From the NCBI GenBank assembly GCA_026552975.1, contig JAPMTR010000066.1, forward strand, positions 26,300-90,299: a stretch of 64,000 bases of DNA. The letters are read 5' to 3'. The position numbers and the translations under genes are program-made. Under the pieces are notes generated by a model. It was not told where the DNA came from and did not search any database. It worked only from the letters and a program-made list of their open reading frames with translations. Source of the stretch: Candidatus Methanoperedens sp. Lineage in GTDB: Archaea; Halobacteriota; Methanosarcinia; Methanosarcinales; Methanoperedenaceae. Numbering within the stretch: the stretch's first letter is position 1; each line of letters starts with the position of its first letter. This document shows, piece by piece, positions 26,714-35,831 of this stretch.

Positions 26714-29700
26714 GATTCTACCCTGCTTTCCCCGTTGATCTTCTTAACTTTTATCACATGTGAATATTTCTCGTTGAATGTATCATCATGGGAAATCACA
26801 AAAACCTGTTTGAAACCTCTGATCTTAGTTATCTGCTCTGAAAGGTTCTCCCGTCGGATCTCATCCATATTCTGCGTGGGCTCATCAAGGAAAACGAAAT
26901 CGCAATTAGAAATGGATTTTAAGAGAGAAAGCCGAACAGAAAGCGCAGCACTCATGCGTTCTCCTCCGCTTAATTGTCTGAAAGCGCAAACTTCACCGCC
27001 TGATTCTATCCTGATGTCATAATCATTTGTCCATTTAAGCGATGCGCTGTGATCATTCATTATCTCGCAATAAATATTGTTGGCTTCGCTGCTTATTTCC
27101 CCGATGAATTCATTTATCACGAACTCAGAAGAGGATTTGATGGTATCGCGGATAAAATTCGAGAACGAGAGAAAATCTTTTTCTTTTTCAAGATTTCTCT
27201 TATTTTCTTTGATCTTAAGGAGAATTGATTCCATCTGGGAAAGTTCTTTTGTTATTTTTTGAAGGTTTCTGGTCTTCTGTTTGACGGCTTCAGTCATGCT
27301 GCTTGTGGATTTTCCAAGTTCGTCAAGTTTGGTGGTAGTTTCGTCAAGATCAGATTCATTAAATTCTCTTGAAAGCACCTCACGATCAGTATTCAATTCT
27401 TTTAGAGATGCTCCAGTTGCAGCGATGGTATTTTCAAATTCCAGTGTTTCACGTGCATATTCATCAAATTTAGATGCCATCGGAAGAGCTTGCAGATATT
27501 TATTGTGGAGTGGTTCAAGCCTGATTATGGTTTCTTCAAGCGATAAAATGTTTTCATCCAGCCCTTCGAATCTTAAGAGATCTTGATTTAATGTATACTG
27601 TTCTTTCTTGCTTGAATCCAGAAGTTCTGGCACTTTCTCAAGTGTTTTTAGCTCAAGTAGGTTTTTCTTAATATTTACATCCAATACCTCAAATTGCTTA
27701 TCCGGGGATGCAAGGGATTTTAATTCTCGCTTCTTTTCTTCGATCAGATTATCAACAAGTTCGATCTCTCCCTTTTCGCCTTTTAATGAATCTTTCAAAT
27801 GGAACCTTTGATTGAGTTCATCAAGTCGGTTCAAACAACCGTCGATCAATTGCGGCAGATCTTTATGCGAGTCTATATCTGCCCTCTTTGAAGTGATAAG
27901 GTTTTCAATTATAGCGATCTGCTGCATTGGATTTTTAAGATCTTTCAGGTCTTTTTCGCTGGATTTGAACTGTGAAACAACAGTTTTAAGATAATCATTT
28001 ATAGAATCGGGTTCAACCTTAACACCAAGATTGAATTTTTCATTAATTGCAGTTAGTTTTTCCTGTAATATAATAAGTGCTGCAGGAATATCAGGTAATC
28101 CTTCAAGATCTTTGTTTTTTGATCCCGCCAATGCAGTAATATTTTGAAATTCAGTGACGGCTCTTGTGAGGTCATCAAATTCCTTTTTCCTGGAGCGCAG
28201 GTTTTGTGATATCTCTTTGAGTTCCTCGTCTGTCCCTGTTAATATCCCGGGATATAATGAAGAGAGAGTATCCAGTTTTTCTTGAATTGTCTTAAGCTCT
28301 TTTTCTAATCCTTTATATAATTCAAGATCTTTCTTTCTTGAGGTAATAAGCACACTTTTTTCCTGCATCTTTTTTTGTGGATCATCGAGTTGGGCAAGTT
28401 CATTGTTGTTGTTTTTCAAACTTGTTTCTAATTCATCCAATTCCCGGTTCTTCTGATCGATCTCATCATTGAAATAGGTATTAAAATCACTTACTGTGGA
28501 GCATTTTACGCCGTTCAATACAGGACAGATCCCCTGAGTTCCTGCCAGTTTCATATTTTTCTTTGTCTGCGTAATTGATGATTTTATAACAGCATGCTTA
28601 CTGTTTAGCTCCTGATGTGCCTGTTCAAGAGCGATCTGCTTATCAACCAATGGAATAAGAGATACAATCTCATTTTCAAGCTTTGTTACCTCTTCATTGA
28701 TGATTTTTGCACGCTTTTCTTTTTCACACGCCGTCCTTATTTGAAAATTAATAGCAGTGAGCGCCTCAATCAGGGTTGACAATTTTTTTATCTCGTCAGA
28801 AAGGGATCTTTGCTTTTCGACGGAAGTAGAAAGTTCATTTTTTCGTGATTCCAGTAGCGCGATCTCACCGCGCAGTTTTCCGCCAAGAACTTCCTTTTCC
28901 CTTAAAGCTGATATTTCCCGGGACATGTCATTTAACGATATTTCGATATCTTTCAATTCCATGATCCTCTTCTCAAGTTCGACCTGCCTGTTCTTTAATG
29001 GCACAAGCATCGATAATTTCTGGTTTTGCCTCTCGATCTCCTGTTTCATGGTCTCCACAAGCTGTGATTTTTCGTGAAGATTTAACATGCGTGAAATAAG
29101 GTCAGTCATAGGATCTTTCAATTCTTTTTCAAGAAGCTTTATCGAATCCTCAAGTTTGTGTGCATCTTCGATATTTGGAATAAGGAGTGTTTTTTGCTTC
29201 TCTATTTCCTCGTTTTCAATGGAAAGCCTTTTTTTGCGCTCAAATTTTTCATTGAGGCGGTTAATTTCTAGCTCGATCTTTCCAAACTTATCTTTCAATT
29301 TATCTCGTTTTGCCCTGGATGTATTGAGTTCTTTTAGCTTCTCTGTCTCTTTATGGAACTCCTTCTCAGCCGGTTCACTCTCTTTGATGACATCACGTGC
29401 TGATCTTGCCTGAGCAAGGTCAGAGCGCGCCTTTTCAAGCTGCTTTGAAAGACCTGCAAGATGTATCCGCTCATTTGCTATCTGAGTTTTAAGAGCATCA
29501 AGTTGCGCCTTTTTTTCTGTCATATCTTTTTTTTTCAGGATGAGCATCGAAATCCTCTGGTTTACCTCAAGGATCTCTGTTTTCAATCCATCTATCTCAG
29601 TTTGCAACGATTCTTTTTCAATTTTTAATTCAGGATATTTCTCTGTACGCGTCGTAAGGGGGATGATCTCTTTTTCCATTTCCTCGATCGTCTTTTTTAT

Positions 29701-30231
29701 AGCATTTACTACCGGAAGTAAATTGTCAAATGCAGTCTTGTATTCTTCTACCTTTAAAATATTATCAAATATGCTTTTCCTGATCCTTGCAGCCTCAAGA
29801 AATGCGGTCGTGAATGTTCCCTGCGGTACGCCGATAGCATTTTCAAAGAGCGATGGCAGTTCTTCCTCAGACCTGACGCTTCGAAAAAGATTTCCTGCAA
29901 GCCATGCCTGGACATCCGTTTTTCCTTTGATATCACCGACCGGCGTTCTTATGAAATAGTCGCTGACACTTCCGATCTTCCTGGTGATAATATATTCAAT
30001 TTCATCTTTTCCTTCAACAGTCACCGTAACATAGCCTGATTTTTCACCATGGCGCAGGAAATCAGCATTAGTGAATGGCAGGAAATCAAAGAGCACAAAG
30101 CCTATGGCTTCAAGAAGAGTCGTTTTACCGTGTCCGTTCTCACCACATATCCCATTTATACCCTCAAAAAAATCGATTATCTCATGGGAATAGGACTTTA
30201 TATTCTTCAGTTCAAGCGATCTTATCAGCAT
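26701..30231 (-). CDS. rad50: Rad50-like SMC ATPase
   Basis: A 1,176-residue protein: Walker A GENGHGKTTLLEAIG at residues 30-44, two long coiled coils, a central hook, and the C-terminal signature LSGGERMSAALSVRLSL with Walker B FVFLDEPTQNMDE. It forms the ATP-driven tether of the Mre11-Rad50 complex. The central hook is not the usual CxxC: the only cysteines at the midpoint are C569 and C577 in CPVLNGVKC. It overlaps mre11 by 7 bases and nurA by 13 bases. Confidence 0.93.
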   Translation of the reverse strand: MLIRSLELKNIKSYSHEIIDFFEGINGICGENGHGKTTLLEAIGFVLFDFLPFTNADFLRHGEKSGYVTVTVEGKDEIEYIITRKIGSVSDYFIRTPVGDIKGKTDVQAWLAGNLFRSVRSEEELPSLFENAIGVPQGTFTTAFLEAARIRKSIFDNILKVEEYKTAFDNLLPVVNAIKKTIEEMEKEIIPLTTRTEKYPELKIEKESLQTEIDGLKTEILEVNQRISMLILKKKDMTEKKAQLDALKTQIANERIHLAGLSKQLEKARSDLAQARSARDVIKESEPAEKEFHKETEKLKELNTSRAKRDKLKDKFGKIELEINRLNEKFERKKRLSIENEEIEKQKTLLIPNIEDAHKLEDSIKLLEKELKDPMTDLISRMLNLHEKSQLVETMKQEIERQNQKLSMLVPLKNRQVELEKRIMELKDIEISLNDMSREISALREKEVLGGKLRGEIALLESRKNELSTSVEKQRSLSDEIKKLSTLIEALTAINFQIRTACEKEKRAKIINEEVTKLENEIVSLIPLVDKQIALEQAHQELNSKHAVIKSSITQTKKNMKLAGTQGICPVLNGVKCSTVSDFNTYFNDEIDQKNRELDELETSLKNNNNELAQLDDPQKKMQEKSVLITSRKKDLELYKGLEKELKTIQEKLDTLSSLYPGILTGTDEELKEISQNLRSRKKEFDDLTRAVTEFQNITALAGSKNKDLEGLPDIPAALIILQEKLTAINEKFNLGVKVEPDSINDYLKTVVSQFKSSEKDLKDLKNPMQQIAIIENLITSKRADIDSHKDLPQLIDGCLNRLDELNQRFHLKDSLKGEKGEIELVDNLIEEKKRELKSLASPDKQFEVLDVNIKKNLLELKTLEKVPELLDSSKKEQYTLNQDLLRFEGLDENILSLEETIIRLEPLHNKYLQALPMASKFDEYARETLEFENTIAATGASLKELNTDREVLSREFNESDLDETTTKLDELGKSTSSMTEAVKQKTRNLQKITKELSQMESILLKIKENKRNLEKEKDFLSFSNFIRDTIKSSSEFVINEFIGEISSEANNIYCEIMNDHSASLKWTNDYDIRIESGGEVCAFRQLSGGERMSAALSVRLSLLKSISNCDFVFLDEPTQNMDEIRRENLSEQITKIRGFKQVFVISHDDTFNEKYSHVIKVKKINGESRVESCLT

Positions 30232-31529
30232 AAATCCCCCTTCATGCTTGATAGCAATGTTTGCTGCGTTGCTTCCTTTTTTCCACCGTTTTCAAATGTT
30301 CCAGGTGCAGGGGAGCAGAGTTTCTCAAAGCACCATCGAAGATCAGTTCTTATTTCAGCTTCTTCAATTCCTGCAGCCGCTTTCTTTTTGACCTCGATCA
30401 TGGTATTAACGATAGCATCCGCATCATCCCTGTATCTTGCATTAAGTTTTACTCGTTCAGAAAAAACACGAAGTTCGATCTGTTCTCGTGAGAGTCCCCT
30501 GATGTCACCTTCATTGACTGTATACTGCGAATTGCTTTTCTCGATCTTCACTTCACTTGATAGTGGTAAAAACTCCACATCAAGCATTTTCTTGATCATG
30601 TCTATATCGATATCTGATTTTGGAAAGATCAATTCCCCATACAGCAAAAGTTCAACAAGAGGTTTATTATCCGAAAGGGTTGCTGGCTGTCGTTCCAGAA
30701 TATTTCCAATACTTAAATAAAGCGCTTCAGGCGTTTCAATGCCGCTTATATCCAGTTTAATTCTCCTGATGCTGCGTGTCACCGGAGTTATGAGTTTTGC
30801 GCCGCTGTCCTTTACATGATAAAAACCCTTGGGCAGCCCATATTCGTTCATGGATATCATTTCAATGCTTCCCGGATTGAATATCCAGCCGCCCATCTCG
30901 TACTGCATATGATAATGGCCAAGCGCAAGGTAATCCACTACTTCTTTTAACGGCATGAGCGAACTATAGGGGATCTCGCCAGCTTCAGACTGCTTGACCT
31001 GCCCTTCCAGGCCAAAATGCATCATCAGGATCGTAAATTTTTTACCACGTTCATACTCTATTTTCTTGATTTCATCATATATGCGAAGGATCGAAGATGT
31101 AGTATTGGCGCCGATGTATCTTACTCCGAATATGCGAATATTATCAAGTTCCACATGATCCCCCATAAGTTTTAGTTCGCCTGCTTCTTTTATCCTGATA
31201 AGTCTTAAAAGACCCTGGGAATTCAATATCTCAAGCCAGCTATTCCTGTCAGCGTGAAACGCAAGGTCATGGTTTCCTTCTATAGCATAAACCTGCGTAT
31301 ATGGACTTTTTTCTTTAAGTTCCTTCAGCACTTTATATGCCTGAAAATAAGTGGGCGCATTAATATTTCGCTTGTGGAAAAGGTCACCTGATATCAGTAT
31401 GAACTCAGCTTTGTGATCAATAGCATATTTTATGACTGACTGGAATGCGCGGGCATAGTCACGGAAGCGCTCTTCAAGTCCATATTGCGCATAACCAAGG
31501 TGCAAATCGCTTGTATGGATGAAGTTCAT
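30225..31529 (-). CDS. mre11: Mre11-like DNA repair exonuclease
   Basis: A 434-residue metallophosphoesterase. Motifs: FIHTSDLHLGY at the N-terminus, ILISGDLFHKRNINAPT, YAIEGNHDLAFH, a MMHFGLEG segment, and LALGHYHMQYEM for the late histidines. It is the nuclease partner of Rad50. Residues about 310-434 form the C-terminal cap and Rad50-binding region. It is the first gene of the mre11-rad50-nurA operon. Confidence 0.92.
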   Translation of the reverse strand: MNFIHTSDLHLGYAQYGLEERFRDYARAFQSVIKYAIDHKAEFILISGDLFHKRNINAPTYFQAYKVLKELKEKSPYTQVYAIEGNHDLAFHADRNSWLEILNSQGLLRLIRIKEAGELKLMGDHVELDNIRIFGVRYIGANTTSSILRIYDEIKKIEYERGKKFTILMMHFGLEGQVKQSEAGEIPYSSLMPLKEVVDYLALGHYHMQYEMGGWIFNPGSIEMISMNEYGLPKGFYHVKDSGAKLITPVTRSIRRIKLDISGIETPEALYLSIGNILERQPATLSDNKPLVELLLYGELIFPKSDIDIDMIKKMLDVEFLPLSSEVKIEKSNSQYTVNEGDIRGLSREQIELRVFSERVKLNARYRDDADAIVNTMIEVKKKAAAGIEEAEIRTDLRWCFEKLCSPAPGTFENGGKKEATQQTLLSSMKGDLC

Positions 31530-31620
31530 GGGGAGTTAATGGTCGTACAGGTTAAAAATGATTATGGGGGCGGGGTGAAAGTGATGAGTGCTGTTGAATA
31601 AAAGTTAACTTGACTTAACG

Positions 31621-31908
31621 TTATCTATTATATACAAGCGCTCCGATCAGTACCCCAAGTAAACCTATCAGCACAAACCCAAGTCCTCGCATAACGAACA
31701 TAGAATCAATGGCGGATGCAATTCCCCAGAATATCAAAAAAAACCCGGTGGCAACAATTGAGATCGCTACCCCGATAATAAATATTTTTTTTCTGGATTT
31801 TTCTAAACCATCTTCTATTGAATTGCCAATTCCACATTGTGCTTCGGTAAAACCCTGGATTATCGATTTTGAAAGACCGCTAATAAAATATATTATACTT
31901 TGCTGCAC
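31621..31908 (-). CDS. two-helix membrane protein
   Basis: A 95-residue protein with an amphipathic N-terminus and two membrane helices (IFIIGVAISIVATGFFLIFWG and GLGFVLIGLLGVLIGALVY). It resembles holin-superfamily or DUF1469-like proteins only in general layout. It shares one base with the upstream YqjD-like gene, so the two are coupled. A YqjD/ElaB plus two-helix protein pair is common in bacteria, where both bind the membrane in stationary phase. Confidence 0.6.
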   Translation of the reverse strand: MQQSIIYFISGLSKSIIQGFTEAQCGIGNSIEDGLEKSRKKIFIIGVAISIVATGFFLIFWGIASAIDSMFVMRGLGFVLIGLLGVLIGALVYNR

Positions 31909-32129
31909 TAGTTTTTTCCCCTGCTCATGATATAACCAACCATGAAACCACCGACGAATGCTCCTGCCACGTAAGCCAGAGGATTTTCTTTTATCTTTCC
32001 TTCAGCATATTCTTTATTCTCCCCAAGTGTCTTTTCAATTGACCTGGTTAGTTCTTCAATTCTTTGATCCATTTTGACGCTCAGGTCATTTATTGTTTTT
32101 TTTATCTGCTTTGTTTCTTCTTCTTCCAT
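31908..32129 (-). CDS. YqjD/ElaB-like membrane-anchored protein
   Basis: A 73-residue protein: a charged coiled-coil N-terminus (KQIKKTINDLSVKMDQRIEE) and a C-terminal membrane helix in the family pattern ENPLAYVAGAFVGGFMVGY followed by a basic end. The bacterial YqjD/ElaB (DUF883) family anchors ribosomes to the membrane in stationary phase; the archaeal role is unknown. First gene of the two-gene unit. Confidence 0.7.
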   Translation of the reverse strand: MEEEETKQIKKTINDLSVKMDQRIEELTRSIEKTLGENKEYAEGKIKENPLAYVAGAFVGGFMVGYIMSRGKN

Positions 32130-32221
32130 AAAATAAACCTCCGCTAGTTATATTATGTAGATGATTATATATATAGATTGGCGATTATTGGAATGGATTC
32201 ATTGCTTATATTTTTTCATAT

Positions 32222-33988
32222 ATGCGACCCATGACCAAAAAAATTGAAGATATAAAGAAACTCCCCCTTTCTCCTGGGGTCTATATAATGAAAGACAGCC
32301 AGGACACGGTAATTTATGTTGGAAAAGCAAACTCGCTCAGGAACAGGGTGAGCCAGTATTTCAGGGAACAGGAATCACCCAAGAACCGTCTCCTTATGAA
32401 AAATATGGTTGACCTGGAATATATCGTTACAGGAAATGAAGTAGAGGCGCTTGTTCTTGAATCAAATCTTATTAAGGAACATAAGCCGCGCTATAATGTA
32501 AGGATGAGGGATGATAAGAATTATCCCCTGATCCGGATCACCAGGGAGGAATTTCCCAGAATTTGTATTGCCAGGAGGCGCCAGGCAGATGGGGCGCAGT
32601 ATTTTGGACCATACCCGGGTTCAAAAGCAGTGAGGGAAGTAATAAAAATGGCATCAGGTCTTGGCATCAGGAGATGCAGAAAAAAGCTCCCCTGCCCATC
32701 CTGTCTGAACTATCATATAAAACAATGCGCTGCACCATGTACAGGAAATGTGACAAAGGAAGAATACCTGGGTATAATAAATAAGGTTGCCACTTTCCTG
32801 AAAGGAAAACACAGTCAGCTTTTGCAATCCCTGAAAAATGAAATGAACAGCCTGTCAGACCGGCAGGAATATGAAAAGGCTGCACGCATCCGTGACCAGA
32901 TCAATGCGCTGCTTGAGCTTTCCGAAAAGCAGCGGGTGAATTTACCGGGCAGGAAGGAACAGGATATAATAGGTTATGCCGTAAAAGGAACAGCTGCGAG
33001 TGTCCAGGTATTCCATGTAAGCGAAGGCGTATTGAAAAGACGTGAGACTTTTTCACTTGACACAGCTGGGTCTGATGAGAAAGAGATCCTGGCAAGTTTC
33101 ATAAAACAATATTACCATGATATTGAGCCTCCAGAAGAGATCGTTATTCCTTCGGAATTGATGGATGGATCGATATCAAATTGGCTGTCAGAAAAAAGTT
33201 CAAGGATAAAAAGACCTGCAAATAAGCTTGAGAACGGATTGATGCGCCTTGCCATGGAAAATGCGGGAATGCTTCTTAAACAGGTCGAACTCACAGGGAA
33301 TAATACAGGAAATGAGGCTCTGGCTGAGCTGAAAGATGCTTTCTCACTTCCGGTCCTGCCTTCTATAATAGAAGCATTTGACATCTCAAATATAAGCGGT
33401 ACTGATGCGACCGGTTCTCTTGTCACTTTTAAGAATGGTTTGCCTGACAAGAAGGGTTACAGGCATTTCAAGATAAAGACAGTGGAAGGCGCCGATGATT
33501 ATGCGATGATGGAAGAAGTAATTGGACGCGCATACTCGCGAAGGAAAGATGAGGGAAAGAGAATGCCTGACCTGATACTGGTTGATGGGGGAAAAGGCCA
33601 TTTAAATGTTACCATGAATGCTATTTCAAGGATCGGATTGAATATAAATATAGCATCATTAGCAAAAGAATTTGAATATATCTTTCTTCCAGGAAGGGAA
33701 ACTCCTGTCATACTTTCTCATAATTCACATGCCCTCAAGCTGGTACAAAGGATACGTGATGAAGCCCACAGGTTCGCGCTGGGATATCACAGGAGACTTC
33801 GGGGAAAGAAGCTCGGTGAGTCACAGCTTGACAGGATACCAGGGATCGGGGAAAAGAAGAAGCGTTCGCTTTTGAAACATTTTGGGTCGATCGAGAAAAT
33901 AAGAGAGGCTGAGGTTACTGAGATACTTAAGGTAAGGGGTATAACGAGGAAGGATACTGATAATATCAGGAAGTATTTTTCATCTTAA
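32222..33988 (+). CDS. uvrC: UvrABC system protein C
   Basis: A 588-residue nucleotide-excision repair nuclease. The GIY-YIG domain is at residues 13-95 (SPGVYIMKDSQDTVIYVGKANSLRNRV), a cysteine cluster follows (CRKKLPCPSCLNYHIKQCAAPC, about 155-180), then the UVR motif (EYEKAARIRDQI), the RNase H-like nuclease domain (EAFDISNISGTDATGSLVTF, LILVDGGKGHLN) and C-terminal helix-hairpin-helix motifs (RIPGIGEKKKRSLLKHFGS). It makes the 3' and 5' incisions with UvrA and UvrB. uvrA and uvrB are not in the window. A start at 32231 is also possible. Confidence 0.95.
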   Translation: MRPMTKKIEDIKKLPLSPGVYIMKDSQDTVIYVGKANSLRNRVSQYFREQESPKNRLLMKNMVDLEYIVTGNEVEALVLESNLIKEHKPRYNVRMRDDKNYPLIRITREEFPRICIARRRQADGAQYFGPYPGSKAVREVIKMASGLGIRRCRKKLPCPSCLNYHIKQCAAPCTGNVTKEEYLGIINKVATFLKGKHSQLLQSLKNEMNSLSDRQEYEKAARIRDQINALLELSEKQRVNLPGRKEQDIIGYAVKGTAASVQVFHVSEGVLKRRETFSLDTAGSDEKEILASFIKQYYHDIEPPEEIVIPSELMDGSISNWLSEKSSRIKRPANKLENGLMRLAMENAGMLLKQVELTGNNTGNEALAELKDAFSLPVLPSIIEAFDISNISGTDATGSLVTFKNGLPDKKGYRHFKIKTVEGADDYAMMEEVIGRAYSRRKDEGKRMPDLILVDGGKGHLNVTMNAISRIGLNINIASLAKEFEYIFLPGRETPVILSHNSHALKLVQRIRDEAHRFALGYHRRLRGKKLGESQLDRIPGIGEKKKRSLLKHFGSIEKIREAEVTEILKVRGITRKDTDNIRKYFSS

Positions 33989-34280
33989 TATCATTAAGCG
34001 CCTCTGCCGCAGTATAAAGAGAACCGACGCCACTTATATAATAAGCTACCCTTAATGCTTCAGTGATCTCCTCTTTTGTAGCACCTGCTTCTATGGCCTG
34101 CAATGCCAGTGATTTCACGCCATTAGCTGCCCCATATGACGCATCAAATGCCAGGGCAATAAGTAACTTGAATTTTTTTGGCAGAGCACCATCAGCAAAA
34201 ACGAATTCTTTGGAAGTTTCAACATTCCTGAGAAGCTCAGGGTCTAATTTTTCATATATTTTTAACGGGTATTCTGTCAT
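33966..34280 (-). CDS. carboxymuconolactone decarboxylase / AhpD-like protein without cysteines
   Basis: A 104-residue all-helical protein with the AhpD-like core (KFKLLIALAFDASYGAANGVKSLALQAIEAGATKEEITEAL, residues about 38-78). The position of the CxxC...H peroxidase motif reads SYGAANGV and the whole protein lacks cysteine, so it cannot be a thiol peroxidase. It may be a lactone decarboxylase-like or structural member. Its 3' end overlaps uvrC by 23 bases in convergent orientation. Confidence 0.8.
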   Translation of the reverse strand: MTEYPLKIYEKLDPELLRNVETSKEFVFADGALPKKFKLLIALAFDASYGAANGVKSLALQAIEAGATKEEITEALRVAYYISGVGSLYTAAEALNDIKMKNTS

Positions 34281-34390
34281 AAAAACTCCAACTCAAATAC
34301 AATTGTATTGATATTAAAACATGTGCATGTGATTTTTTTGCGCCAACCTTAAATATCCCTGCGAAAATAATGTCCGCCGAGGAATCCTCT

Positions 34391-35701
34391 ATGAAAATAA
34401 CAAAAATACTTCTAGATGAGAACGATATACCCAAAAAATGGTACAATATCCTTCCCGATATGCCTACACCTCTTTCCCCTCCCCTTAATCCGGGAACGAA
34501 AGAGCCTGTAGGTCCTAAAGAACTTTCAGCTATTTTCCCGATGGAACTTATTAAACAGGAAATGAGCCCTGAAAGGTTCATATCCATACCTGAAGAAGTG
34601 CGTGAGATTTACAGGTTATGGCGTCCGTCCCCCCTGTACAGGGCGCATCATTTAGAAGCAGCACTTAAAACACCTGCAAAGATATTTTATAAAAACGAAG
34701 GCGTAAGCCCTGCAGGCAGTCATAAACCAAATACTGCGATCCCCCAGGCATATTATAATATGAAAGAAGGGATGAAGAGGCTTGCTACAGAAACCGGAGC
34801 TGGCCAATGGGGAAGCGCGCTTTCCCTGGCATGCAATTATTTTGACCTCAAATGCACAGTATATATGGTTAAGATCAGCTACCAGCAAAAACCCTACAGG
34901 AAATCTCTTATGCATTTATGGGGCGCAGATGTAATTCCTTCGCCAAGTGAGAAAACAAATTCTGGAAGGAATATCTTGAGTAAGCACCCTGATTCACCCG
35001 GAAGCCTTGGTATTGCGATAAGTGAGGCCGTTGAGGACGCAGCGACCCATGATGACACGCATTATGCCCTGGGAAGTGTTCTTAACCATGTCATGCTTCA
35101 CCAGACTATTATAGGTCAGGAAGCAAAACAACAGCTTGCAATGGTTGATGAATATCCGGATCATATAATCGGATGTGTGGGCGGAGGAAGCAACTTTGCA
35201 GGAACAAGTTTCCCATTCCTTATGGATAAGTTTTCAGGCAAAAAAGATACCAACGTAATAGCCGTAGAACCCACAGCCTGCCCGAGCCTGACAAAAGGAG
35301 AGTTCAGGTATGACTTTGGAGATACTGCCGGCCTTACCCCGCTTTTAAAAATGTATACCATGGGTCATGAATATATCCCGCCTTCCATACATGCCGGAGG
35401 ACTGCGTTATCATGGTGATTCACCCATAGTAAGCCAGCTGTATGCTGATAAAGTGATCGATGCAGTCGCTTACCACCAGACTGAAGTGTTCGATGCTGCT
35501 GTCCAGTTTGCCAGGACTGAAGGAATAGTTCCTGCTCCTGAATCTGCTCATGCTATTAAGTGTGCGATCGATAAAGCGCTTGAATGTAAGAAGAGCGGTG
35601 AGAAAAAGACGATCCTGTTCACGCTTAGCGGACACGGGCATTTCGATATGGGATCATATGACAGCTATTTTAGCGGGAATATGAAGAACAACACGGATTG
35701 A
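34391..35701 (+). CDS. trpB2: tryptophan synthase beta-like protein, TrpB2 type
   Basis: A 436-residue PLP enzyme. The long N-terminal segment before the core ([18 protein letters not shown]) marks the TrpB2 subfamily. The PLP lysine is in [13 protein letters not shown] and the phosphate loop is [10 protein letters not shown]. It joins indole and serine to tryptophan, or acts on O-phosphoserine, and often works without TrpA. ATG at 34391 is preceded by GAGGA at a spacing of 7; an earlier ATG at 34370 lacks such a site. No other trp genes nearby. Confidence 0.93.
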   Translation: MKITKILLDENDIPKKWYNILPDMPTPLSPPLNPGTKEPVGPKELSAIFPMELIKQEMSPERFISIPEEVREIYRLWRPSPLYRAHHLEAALKTPAKIFYKNEGVSPAGSHKPNTAIPQAYYNMKEGMKRLATETGAGQWGSALSLACNYFDLKCTVYMVKISYQQKPYRKSLMHLWGADVIPSPSEKTNSGRNILSKHPDSPGSLGIAISEAVEDAATHDDTHYALGSVLNHVMLHQTIIGQEAKQQLAMVDEYPDHIIGCVGGGSNFAGTSFPFLMDKFSGKKDTNVIAVEPTACPSLTKGEFRYDFGDTAGLTPLLKMYTMGHEYIPPSIHAGGLRYHGDSPIVSQLYADKVIDAVAYHQTEVFDAAVQFARTEGIVPAPESAHAIKCAIDKALECKKSGEKKTILFTLSGHGHFDMGSYDSYFSGNMKNNTD

Positions 35702-35778
35702 CTAGGACGCCAAGGTTTGCACGACGAAGGATCGCCTGAATCTCTCATGAGAATGTTGTTTTTAATAAAGTTGTCTGG

Positions 35779-35809
35779 GGTTTCTATTGCACACGATGCA
35801 ATAGACACC
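35779..35809. terminator. 13-bp hairpin between convergent genes
   Basis: GGTTTCTATTGCA (35779-35791) pairs with TGCAATAGACACC (35797-35809) with one mismatch and a loop of five bases. It lies between the stop of trpB2 and the stop of the convergent metallopeptidase gene, a suitable place for a bidirectional terminator. There is no T-run directly after it on the plus strand. Confidence 0.4.
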
Positions 35810-35831
35810 TATTTCATAGATTTTTTCAGAT

